From contig SKKJ01000338.1 of NCBI GenBank assembly GCA_007121575.1, positions 1-9,188 of the forward strand: a DNA stretch of 9,188 nucleotides, given 5' to 3'. The translations under genes and the position numbers were made by a program. The stretch is from Natronomonas sp. (GTDB taxonomy: Archaea; Halobacteriota; Halobacteria; Halobacteriales; Haloarculaceae). Below, in pieces: positions 1 to 5,363 of the stretch. Positions within the stretch are counted from its first letter, which is position 1; every line of letters starts with the position of its first letter. Under the pieces are notes generated by a model that ran no database searches, was not told the origin of the DNA, and saw nothing but the letters and a program-made list of their open reading frames with translations.

Positions 1-471
1 GAATCTCCGAAAGCGGTCATGTCTGCCCTTGCCGATGACGACTGCAGAACGATCTTAATCGCGACTGCCGATGGGGCGATGACCGTTTCAGAACTATGTG
101 AAGAGCATGATATCCCCACTGCGACGGCGTACCGAAAGGTGAACCATCTCTCCGACCTATCTCTTTTAGATGAACGTATTCGAGTAAAGCCGAGAGGCCG
201 TAATAGCCGCGAGTATCATCTCTCGACGGGTGACCTCCAAGTCTTAATTCCCGAATCTGACGCTCCCGTCGTTACGTTCCGATGTATTATCTCGTCTGAA
301 AACGATCCGCGTCAGCCACCGGTTCTTTCGACCGATGGTGGTGAGCAACTTCACCACTCCCGTTCGAATGCTCACACCGATCCATCAGATGATCTCGATT
401 CCTCTTCACTCACTGCTGAGTTTGAGGTTCGAATAGAGCCGACGAGTGACACCAACACGTCTCCCGAGTGA
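1..471 (+). CDS. Winged helix-turn-helix transcriptional regulator, probably 5'-truncated by the window edge
   Basis: Likely DNA-binding regulator. Counting from the ATG at position 19, residues 1-67 form a winged-helix domain: a first helix (LADDDCRTILIATAD), a helix-turn-helix (MTVSELCEEHDIPTATAYRK), then a hydrophobic helix and a wing ending in REYHL. The rest (about 68-150) is polar and low in complexity (Ser, Asp, Thr, Pro) and probably disordered or a small C-terminal sensor strand. The reading frame is open from base 1 (ESPKAV before the Met), no Shine-Dalgarno sequence precedes the ATG at 19, and haloarchaeal relatives usually carry several residues ahead of this helix, so the true start is probably upstream of the window. 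The gene stops two bases before a small zinc-finger gene, suggesting co-transcription. The DNA target is unknown. The HTH call is firm; the exact family (ArsR- or TrmB-like) is not. Confidence 0.75.
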   Translation, partial: ESPKAVMSALADDDCRTILIATADGAMTVSELCEEHDIPTATAYRKVNHLSDLSLLDERIRVKPRGRNSREYHLSTGDLQVLIPESDAPVVTFRCIISSENDPRQPPVLSTDGGEQLHHSRSNAHTDPSDDLDSSSLTAEFEVRIEPTSDTNTSPE

Positions 472-473
472 TT

Positions 474-629
474 ATGTGTCCAAACACTAACCGTGGCGAG
501 CTCGGTTCGTGTCCGTTTTGTGGCGCTTCTATCGGTTCCGCTCAAATACTCATCGAATACGAAACGACCGCTACGACCCGCGTGTACGCGGAGTGCCCGC
601 GTTGCCGGGAAGTCACCCATCCAGTGTGA
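474..629 (+). CDS. Small CPxCG-type zinc-finger protein, 51 residues
   Basis: A very short gene starting at ATG 474, only two bases after the TGA of the HTH gene, so probably translationally coupled to it; I see no separate Shine-Dalgarno sequence. The protein has two cysteine pairs, C13-P-F-C16-G and C41-P-R-C44, separated by a strand-forming segment (QILIEYETT, then RVYAE). This is the standard layout of the haloarchaeal small CPxCG-related zinc-finger proteins, which bind one zinc and are often encoded next to regulators. Its partner or target is unknown; the coupling suggests it acts with the upstream HTH protein, which is inference. Because of its size it is easily missed by automatic annotation. 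Overlapping longer frames here lack haloarchaeal composition and the paired cysteines. Confidence 0.75.
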   Translation: MCPNTNRGELGSCPFCGASIGSAQILIEYETTATTRVYAECPRCREVTHPV

Positions 630-758
630 ACGTTGACGTATTCGCCGCCTCGGTCGGTCTCTGTAACGTCCGAACCGTTCACCATCGATTGATCCGCGAT
701 ATTCTCAACGGGCAATAATTACAGCGACCGTTTTCTGTGTTATGGTTCTTTTCCTAGT

Positions 759-1178
759 ATGTACGACACGATCCTCGTCGCGACGGATGGAAGCCAACAC
801 GCAAGTCGTGCGATCGTTCATGCCCTCGAGCAAGCGGAAACACATGGTGCAGTGCTGCACGGCATCTTCGTCGTCGATACGACTCGGTTCGACGATCCTG
901 CGATCAGTACGAGCGAACTCGCCACGAACGACATGGAAGACCGGGGACAACAGTATCTGGATGATATTCGAACCCGTGCGGATGGACTCGACGTTGAGTT
1001 CACGGGCCGGTGTTGTCACGGTCGGCCGCACGAAGAGATTACACGCTATGCGGACAGTATCGATGCAGATCTCGTCGTTCTCGGATACCAAGGCCAATCG
1101 CACACTGAAACCGAGACCATCGGAAGCGTGACTGATCGAGTCGTTCGGACGGTCGGCCGGCCGATCCTCGTCGTGTAG
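759..1178 (+). CDS. Universal stress protein (UspA family)
   Basis: Cytoplasmic single-domain Usp protein of 139 residues, the usual length. It opens with the typical first strand and nucleotide-binding Asp (MYDTILVATDGS, D10). The C-terminal ATP-binding signature G-2x-G-9x-G-S/T is complete: G109, G112, G122, S123, followed by TDRVVRTVGRPILVV, the classic last helix and strand. The family is therefore predicted to bind ATP or a related nucleotide, and members are linked to stress survival; the specific role here is unknown. The loop between G112 and G122 is polar (QSHTETETI) where many relatives have a more basic or hydrophobic loop. The gene is monocistronic as far as can be seen, 129 bases after the zinc-finger gene and 76 bases before the halocyanin gene. 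Start at ATG 759 gives the canonical N-terminus. Confidence 0.93.
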   Translation: MYDTILVATDGSQHASRAIVHALEQAETHGAVLHGIFVVDTTRFDDPAISTSELATNDMEDRGQQYLDDIRTRADGLDVEFTGRCCHGRPHEEITRYADSIDADLVVLGYQGQSHTETETIGSVTDRVVRTVGRPILVV

Positions 1179-1218
1179 CGGTATCGGAATCCAGACTCTC
1201 TCAGTCGATGGTAACGGC

Positions 1219-1228
1219 CATATCATTA
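1219..1228 (+). promoter_or_regulatory. Possible TATA-like element of the halocyanin gene
   Basis: The AT-rich stretch CATATCATTA lies about 31 bases upstream of the ATG at 1255, consistent with an archaeal TATA box for a transcript with a very short or no leader. No clear Shine-Dalgarno sequence sits just before the ATG, which fits leaderless initiation. Weak sequence-only evidence. Confidence 0.3.
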
Positions 1229-1254
1229 CTCGTTTGGGAGCTCGAAGATAGTCT

Positions 1255-1743
1255 ATGCAACCAACTCGTCGACGGTTCGTCCGTGGGGCAATCGCCTGTT
1301 CGGTGACCGCTCTCACCGCAGGCTGTAACAATGACGAACCCGATGATGAACCTCCGGATGATCCGGACGACCCCACGTCACGGATCGATTCGTATCTCAC
1401 GGAGAACGACGCTAATCTTTATGATGGAACCATCGTCGATATGACGGACGTTGCGGAAATCACGATCGCTGTCGGCGCTGGAGAGGACGGGTTAGCATAT
1501 GATCCTCCAGCAGCGAAAATTTCGGTGGACACAACGGTCATCTGGGAATGGACCGGTCGAGGCGGTCGACACAACGTCATCAGTGAATCGCAGATCGGTT
1601 CTGATTTCGAATTCTCGAGCGGAGACCTCATCGGGGATGCCGGTCACACCTGGTCGTATACCTTCGAGGAGAGCGGTGTTGCGGTGTATTACTGCCAAGC
1701 GCACCGAGCGGTCGGTCATCACGGAGGATTAATAATCGAATAA
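1255..1743 (+). CDS. Halocyanin-like blue copper lipoprotein (Tat-exported)
   Basis: Predicted membrane-anchored, extracytoplasmic copper electron carrier, 162 residues. Residues 4-10 (TRRRFVR) match the twin-arginine motif, followed by a hydrophobic stretch and a lipobox LTAGC with Cys24 as the probable lipid-modified residue. An acidic Asp/Pro linker (about 25-40) precedes the cupredoxin domain (about 60-162). Copper ligands visible are His106 (GGRHNV), Cys147 and His150 (YYCQAHRAVG). In characterised halocyanins the fourth, axial ligand is a Met eight residues after the Cys; here that position is His155, followed by His156, and no Met follows the Cys. The copper site may therefore be unusual, or the protein may have another axial ligand. 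Halocyanins are thought to shuttle electrons in membrane respiratory chains. No redox partner is encoded nearby. It is convergent with the CBS-domain gene, with 26 bases between the two stops. Confidence 0.9.
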   Translation: MQPTRRRFVRGAIACSVTALTAGCNNDEPDDEPPDDPDDPTSRIDSYLTENDANLYDGTIVDMTDVAEITIAVGAGEDGLAYDPPAAKISVDTTVIWEWTGRGGRHNVISESQIGSDFEFSSGDLIGDAGHTWSYTFEESGVAVYYCQAHRAVGHHGGLIIE

Positions 1744-1769
1744 TTGTCCGAGGGGGTGATGGGCTCTTC

Positions 1770-2192
1770 TCAGTAGGATGGTCGCTGTGCTCGAATCACT
1801 TCCGCGAGCTGTTCGCTCTCCTCGGAGAGCAGTTCCGTCAGATCATCCGCAGTGATTATCCCGACCAGCTCGTCGTTCTCATCACAGATCGGGAGCCGTC
1901 GAACGCCATTCTCGCTCATCGTGCTGGCGGCTTCGTAGAATCCAGTATCCGGAGCGGCGGTACACAGCTCTTTCGACATCACGTCTTCAGCCGTCTGTTC
2001 GTCCGGATCGGTTTCGTCCGCCAACGTTCGCACGGCAAGATCACGATCGGTTGCGATACCGACTGGACTGTTTCCGTTCGTAATCACAACACTACCGACG
2101 CCCTCGTCTCGCATTTGCTGTGCGAGCTCGGGAACGGCTGTCTCTGGGCTAGCGCTGACAACGTCGTCACGGGCGAGGTCTTGAATTGGCAT
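1770..2192 (-). CDS. Two-CBS-domain protein
   Basis: A 140-residue protein made of little more than a CBS pair (Bateman module): CBS1 about residues 8-60, with the end strand and helix VGIATDRDLAVR, and CBS2 about 73-123, with VGIITADDLTELL. Such modules bind adenosine nucleotides or related ligands and act as energy or ionic sensors; stand-alone versions are common in haloarchaea and mostly uncharacterised. The start is set at ATG 2192 because a strong Shine-Dalgarno sequence (GGAGG, minus strand 2205-2201) lies eight bases ahead, and the protein then begins MPIQDLARDDVV, the usual N-terminus of this type. A longer reading from a TTG at 2207 would overlap that site and is less likely. No regulated partner is fused to it or clearly linked in an operon, so its target is unknown. 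Confidence 0.9.
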   Translation of the reverse strand: MPIQDLARDDVVSASPETAVPELAQQMRDEGVGSVVITNGNSPVGIATDRDLAVRTLADETDPDEQTAEDVMSKELCTAAPDTGFYEAASTMSENGVRRLPICDENDELVGIITADDLTELLSEESEQLAEVIRAQRPSY

Positions 2193-2200
2193 TTTTGCTA

Positions 2201-2205
2201 CCTCC
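2201..2205 (-). promoter_or_regulatory. Shine-Dalgarno site deciding the start of the CBS gene
   Basis: GGAGG (followed by TAG) on the minus strand lies eight bases before ATG 2192 and matches the archaeal anti-Shine-Dalgarno end of 16S rRNA. It fixes the start at 2192. Confidence 0.65.
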
Positions 2206-2236
2206 AACCGAGAGTATGTCTATGCGCTGTAAGGTT

Positions 2237-2246
2237 CTGTATAGCG
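2237..2246 (-). promoter_or_regulatory. Possible TATA-like element of the CBS gene
   Basis: CGCTATACAG on the minus strand lies about 50 bases before the ATG. Transcription starting about 25 bases downstream of it would give a leader of roughly 25 bases that just includes the GGAGG ribosome-binding site, which is internally consistent. Sequence-only prediction. Confidence 0.35.
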
Positions 2247-2615
2247 TTCTCAATCCGTGATAGTCTGGTACTGGTCTATGTACGTTTCAAGCGTCGTTAC
2301 CCACCACCGTATTGATGAATTAACATGCGATGTACATGTCGTGGCTCATTTACGTGGGGCTCCGTGCCGAAGGATCATTTTCGCTTTCGCTCTATCTCAT
2401 CGTCATCGATATCTCTTCCAGAAGTTCCCATCTCGTGTGTGTACTCTTCGATCAATACGGTGCGGAATGAACTCTCACGTTGAATTCCTTCGCAAGCATT
2501 ATTATTTATCGAGCAACGGTGGTTCCGTTTCTCTTTCATCAACTCTCAGTCTCGAAGGATCGGTTCTGGACTGGCGTTTTCAGCCGGCTTTGACGTCGCC
2601 GTCACGACCGCAACG

Positions 2616-2629
2616 CCGCCGATCGGCGG
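2616..2629. repeat. Perfect 14-base palindrome in a GC-rich islet
   Basis: CCGCCGATCGGCGG equals its own reverse complement. It lies in a short GC-richer patch within otherwise AT-rich intergenic DNA. No run of T follows on either strand, so it is not an obvious terminator. Function unknown. Confidence 0.5.
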
Positions 2630-2704
2630 TGGTTATTCCGATATTCACCATCGTGGGTGACTGTTAATAGCGCATTTATCGAACGTGGATTTTCGGATTT
2701 TCCA

Positions 2705-2736
2705 CCAGATTTGATATATCACTATATGGTTTATGT
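2705..2736 (-). repeat. Left copy of an imperfect inverted repeat
   Basis: The minus-strand sequence of this segment matches the plus strand at 5235-5266 at 24 of 32 aligned bases without gaps (shared blocks include ATAAAC and TCTGG/ATTGG ends). Similarity continues weakly outwards for about 15 bases if one gap is allowed. The pair brackets the integrase module. Confidence 0.4.
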
Positions 2737-2798
2737 GTGCGGCCACGAACAGGTGGTCCGTCGAGAAAACACCAAATTTTGTCCGGTGCGCGCCGAAG

Positions 2799-3836
2799 TT
2801 ACAGAAGTTGGTAGATGTTCTCTTCGTAAACGGTCCGAACACGATCGCCCCAGTTGTGGGTGTACGTATCGATGATGTCCGTCGCGACATCCCCACGGAG
2901 ATATTTCACGACCCCCCGATCACCGGTTCGGTCCCGAAGATGTGTCGTGAAAAAGTGCCTGAAATAGTGGGGTGTGACGTTCTCCGCCGCGTCTCCGCCT
3001 TTGCGGTACCACCCATGTTCGCCCGCCCGTGTCATAACGACGTTTCTGACCATCGGCGGCGTCATTCGACGACCCCATTCGTCCGTTGAAACGAAAAGCG
3101 ACGTTGTGTTCGATGCCGTATCCGGTCGGATCGCGAGCCACGCTTTCAAGACCTGCTTTAATTCGGTATCGATCGGGAGTATCGTGTCCTGCTTCCGTTT
3201 ATTCGAGGCGTCTCTCACCTCTCCGTTATACTCCGTCCCTCGCGTTGGATCGCTTGGCACGTATATCGAGTCGGGTCTTCCATCCAACGCCCCACGGTGT
3301 GGGGCTGAGAAAGCGGCCTGTACTTGTGAATCCGCGAGGTAGACATCGCGTAAGTCGAGGTTACAACACTCTCCGACACGGAGTCCGGTTTTTAAAAGCG
3401 TCACGATCAGCGCTCGTTCTAACGGGTGATGCAGGTCGTGAACGAAAGATCGCATCTGTGAGATCGAGATCTCTCGGCGGGTTGGATCCGTCTGTATCGA
3501 TTCGTCCATCTCCTCCGTGACGAGCGCCATCGGATTCGTCTCGAAGACGCCGATCTGGCTCATATACGTATAAAACCGATGAACATAGGCCGCATAGGTG
3601 GCGATCGTGCTGTCCGCATGCCCGTCTCGTAGCGTATGTACCCACGTCATACACGTGCGCTGATCGGCGCTCGCTAGCGTTTCCCCCCGCGTCTGCAGAA
3701 ACGACTCGAACGCCCGGAGCACACGCTCGTAGGCGGATCTGGTTCGTTCCGTCCGCCCGTGGAAGATCATATCCTGGAGGAAGTATTCGACCGGGTCTTC
3801 CGGATCGATCTCGACACCGCGCTTTTCAGCGCTCAT
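2799..3836 (-). CDS. Tyrosine recombinase / site-specific integrase
   Basis: A 345-residue DNA strand-exchange enzyme, full length for the family. Residues about 12-108 form the N-terminal SAM-like core-binding domain (helical, with RTRSAYERVLRAFESFL and TIATYAAYVHRFYTYM). Residues about 120-345 form the catalytic domain: Arg153 in KTGLRVGE, a Lys at 213 or 215 in SNKRKQDTILPI, His290 and Arg293 in TPHYFRHFF, and the nucleophile Tyr325 in DIIDTYTHNW. The position that is usually His in a Gly-His motif reads Arg-Gly-Asp (314-316), a variant I associate with haloarchaeal integrases of this kind. The enzyme is expected to cut and rejoin DNA at att sites for integration, excision or resolution. 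Its start (ATG 3836) overlaps the end of the DUF5805-like gene by 11 bases, so the two are one transcription unit. No tRNA target or flanking direct repeat was found, so which element it moves, if any, is unclear. Confidence 0.92.
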   Translation of the reverse strand: MSAEKRGVEIDPEDPVEYFLQDMIFHGRTERTRSAYERVLRAFESFLQTRGETLASADQRTCMTWVHTLRDGHADSTIATYAAYVHRFYTYMSQIGVFETNPMALVTEEMDESIQTDPTRREISISQMRSFVHDLHHPLERALIVTLLKTGLRVGECCNLDLRDVYLADSQVQAAFSAPHRGALDGRPDSIYVPSDPTRGTEYNGEVRDASNKRKQDTILPIDTELKQVLKAWLAIRPDTASNTTSLFVSTDEWGRRMTPPMVRNVVMTRAGEHGWYRKGGDAAENVTPHYFRHFFTTHLRDRTGDRGVVKYLRGDVATDIIDTYTHNWGDRVRTVYEENIYQLL

Positions 3837-4245
3837 CGTTCACCACCGTATACCCGCCGTGGCGACCACTGTATCGGACGCGGTCGTTCGATTGGAGCTC
3901 ATCGAGCGTTTCCTCGAGGCGATCTTCGATCCCGTCCGTCACTCCGGCGAGCAATTCATCCCAATCAGCGAATTCCGATTCGTGAAGAACCTCGAGGATG
4001 CAGTCTTTGAGGCCGTCAACCCCAGGGGTAACGCCTTCCATATTGCCTTCGACGGTATTTCTCGAATCAGTATTTAAAGAATCAGCGGTAGTATATAAAT
4101 CAAACCCACGGCGACCCGCTTGTACCATCGTTCGGACGTATTCGGCTTGTGACATGTCCATCGCTTCGGCTTCCTCGCGCCATCGATCTCGCTGTGTCGC
4201 GGAGACATACGTCTGTACCGAGACGCGTTCATCGTCGGCTGGCAT
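3826..4245 (-). CDS. DUF5805-like RHH/winged-helix protein paired with the integrase
   Basis: A 139-residue protein of the type usually annotated as DUF5805 and found next to haloarchaeal integrases. Residues 7-48 look like a ribbon-helix-helix fold: a strand (RVSVQTYVS), a helix (TQRDRWREEAEAMD), then MSQAEYVRTMVQAGRRGF. A polar linker follows (about 50-78), then an acidic C-terminal domain (79-139) resembling a small winged helix ending in VRYSGRHGGYTVV. Both halves suggest DNA binding. Given the 11-base overlap with the integrase, it probably controls that gene or serves as an accessory or directionality factor; this is inference. The start at ATG 4245 gives a normal N-terminus (MPADDERVSV). 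An in-frame ATG at 4272 would add nine residues and cannot be excluded. AT-rich DNA upstream probably holds the promoter. Confidence 0.8.
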   Translation of the reverse strand: MPADDERVSVQTYVSATQRDRWREEAEAMDMSQAEYVRTMVQAGRRGFDLYTTADSLNTDSRNTVEGNMEGVTPGVDGLKDCILEVLHESEFADWDELLAGVTDGIEDRLEETLDELQSNDRVRYSGRHGGYTVVNDER

Positions 4246-4279
4246 ATTCGTCCCTTCGACCCAACCATACATCAAAGTA

Positions 4280-4410
4280 CGTCAGACAGATGGATAAGAG
4301 TCTTTATCTTTGTATCTGATGCCAATTTATGCCGAGATGTACATATTTATCAATATATCTAAATCAAAAATCGGGACTATAATCTATATGTGCCGATATA
4401 ATGTCTGACG
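4280..4410. promoter_or_regulatory. AT-rich control region upstream of the integrase operon, flanked by a 9-base inverted repeat
   Basis: CGTCAGACA at 4280-4288 and its exact reverse complement TGTCTGACG at 4402-4410 flank about 110 bases of strongly AT-rich DNA just upstream of the DUF5805-like gene. On the minus strand CTTATCC (4298-4292) and AGATAAAGA (4309-4301) are candidate TATA elements at a suitable distance. Related blocks around TGCCGAGATG and TGCCGATATA occur inside. The arrangement suits a promoter with operator half-sites, or an element-specific recombination site. Confidence 0.35.
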
Positions 4411-4516
4411 CTTTTTCGCAACCGTCTCGATTTAAGATGCAGCTCACGGCAGTTGATTCTTGTTCAACGCTAATCTCTGTGACAATGTCGTGCTCGCTAG
4501 CTATGGTCTGGATCAT
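4364..4516 (-). pseudogene. Possible small or decayed gene, 50 residues
   Basis: ATG 4516 to TGA 4364 encodes 50 residues starting MIQTIASEHDIVTEISVEQ. It is acidic (ten Asp/Glu), unlike the plus-strand frames over the same bases. Its pattern of a helix, then VTEISV and TAVSCIL strands, then a helix, faintly recalls the middle part of haloarchaeal bacterio-opsin-activator-like regulators, but I cannot confirm this. There is no ribosome-binding site in front, and upstream frames are interrupted by stops, so a remnant is more likely than a working gene. It overlaps the AT-rich control region at its 3' end. Confidence 0.2.
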
Positions 4517-4646
4517 TGTAGTTGCCAAGCTTTTGAAATTACTGGGAAGTTTCTATGGGGTGTTGTTTCCACTGTGTTTTCAACCCCCTCGGTTTAATTT
4601 ATCACCGTCACCGACTTGAGCCCTCAGAGTGCTATCGTTATCTCTG

Positions 4647-4662
4647 CATAAAAGTCACCTCC
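4647..4662 (-). promoter_or_regulatory. Orphan Shine-Dalgarno sequence and start codon
   Basis: On the minus strand GGAGGTGA (4662-4655), a full match to the archaeal anti-Shine-Dalgarno sequence, is followed after five bases by ATG (4649-4647). The frame then stops after three codons (Met-Gln-Arg). Shifting one base gives about 22 open codons. An AT-rich, TATA-like stretch lies just upstream. This looks like the surviving 5' end of a gene lost by frameshift, or a chance match. Confidence 0.3.
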
Positions 4663-5234
4663 CTTTTTCGCTCTATATGTTTTAATACAGGGTCCAGTAG
4701 CTCATTCGGCGACTAATTCGATATCTCACAGTTTGTCGGACTGGGTCGACAATCACGATCGGTCGAGATACACAACCAAAGAGTACGTCACATATCTGCC
4801 GCGTCAAATCTTGGCTACAGTACATCTCACTGCCCCATCTTGATTATCACGACGTGGAAAACATTCGATTTTCATCAGCGTCTCCCGTTGTTCGTTATCT
4901 CCTTCTCAGGGGCTATCGTGTATCCCGTTATCGAAGAACCACCTCTCAACTGCCTTGGAGACGTACAACATTTGGATTATCCTCCATAGGGCGGGTTTCG
5001 GGGGTGAAATATCGTGGTGCTGGTGTTGTCCTCTTCGTCGTACTTGGCTATTCTGTGAGCGTTTCCTCCTGTTTGTGGGCCCGTGTAACGTTATAGTTGT
5101 CTCGTATTCACAAACTGTATCCTCTGATCCACTCCGCCTGGCAAATCACTCGTTCGATATGTTATTCGAATTTGACCCACTAATACTGGGGTTTGTTACC
5201 ATGCCTAATCGCTCGCCAGTGTTTTGTGCCACCC

Positions 5235-5266
5235 ATATAAACTACATATTGCTATACCGAAATTGG
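5235..5266 (+). repeat. Right copy of an imperfect inverted repeat
   Basis: Pairs with the minus strand of 2705-2736 at 24 of 32 bases. Translated in matching frames the two copies give HINYILLYRNW here and HINHIVIYQIW there, so either a decayed duplicated coding piece or a non-coding terminal repeat is possible. Confidence 0.4.
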
Positions 5267-5363
5267 ATCGGGGGCCTTATCCATGGAGTGTCCCATTTCG
5301 AACATCGCGACAATCTCGTCCGTTGAATCTGCTCAGCGAAACGCGCTCTCGCGTACTCGCCAC

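Larger units (their letters stand above)
2247..2798. other. Gene-poor stretch between the CBS gene and the integrase
   Basis: Reading frames exist on both strands, but their products are rich in Arg, His, Cys, Phe and Trp and poor in Asp and Glu, unlike the haloarchaeal proteins around them, and none shows a domain I recognise. The stretch is mostly AT-rich with a short GC-richer islet (about 2570-2635) containing a 14-base palindrome, and the left copy of an imperfect inverted repeat at 2705-2736. No tRNA-like T-loop or clear attachment site was seen. It could be the 3' flank of an integrated element that has lost its genes. Confidence 0.5.
4411..5363. other. Gene-poor, AT-rich stretch between the integrase operon and the MOSC gene
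   Basis: No credible full gene. Plus-strand frames (for example 4401-4619 and 4955-5326) encode Cys-, Trp- and Leu-rich products with few acidic residues and no recognised domain. On the minus strand two short traces look more haloarchaeal: an orphan Shine-Dalgarno and ATG at 4662-4647, and a 50-residue acidic frame at 4516-4364. The right copy of the imperfect inverted repeat lies at 5235-5266. The stretch is best read as decayed accessory DNA, perhaps the remains of genes of the element that brought the integrase. Confidence 0.5.

Noticed and set aside
421..440. GGTTCGAAT, resembling a tRNA T-loop
   Set aside because: It lies inside the HTH gene, and no acceptor, D-arm or anticodon arm can be folded around it.
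705..1400. Minus-strand frame of 231 codons opposite the stress-protein gene
   Set aside because: It is the antisense of a clear UspA gene and of the halocyanin N-terminus; its product is Arg- and Ser-rich and has no domain.
1744..1769. Possible terminator between the convergent halocyanin and CBS genes
   Set aside because: No stable hairpin or T run is visible in the 26 bases.
2257..2667. Plus-strand frame of 136 codons in the gene-poor stretch
   Set aside because: Rich in Arg, His, Ser and Cys, with few acidic residues, no domain and no ribosome-binding site.
4955..5326. Plus-strand frame of 123 codons
   Set aside because: Trp- and Cys-rich with no recognised fold and non-haloarchaeal composition; treated as chance openness in AT-rich DNA.
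5254..5332. Short minus-strand piece reading STDEIVAMFEMGHSMDKA
   Set aside because: It looks protein-like (acidic, helix pattern similar to small HTH or antitoxin-like proteins) but has no proper upstream start, stops lie on both sides, and it is only about 26 codons long.
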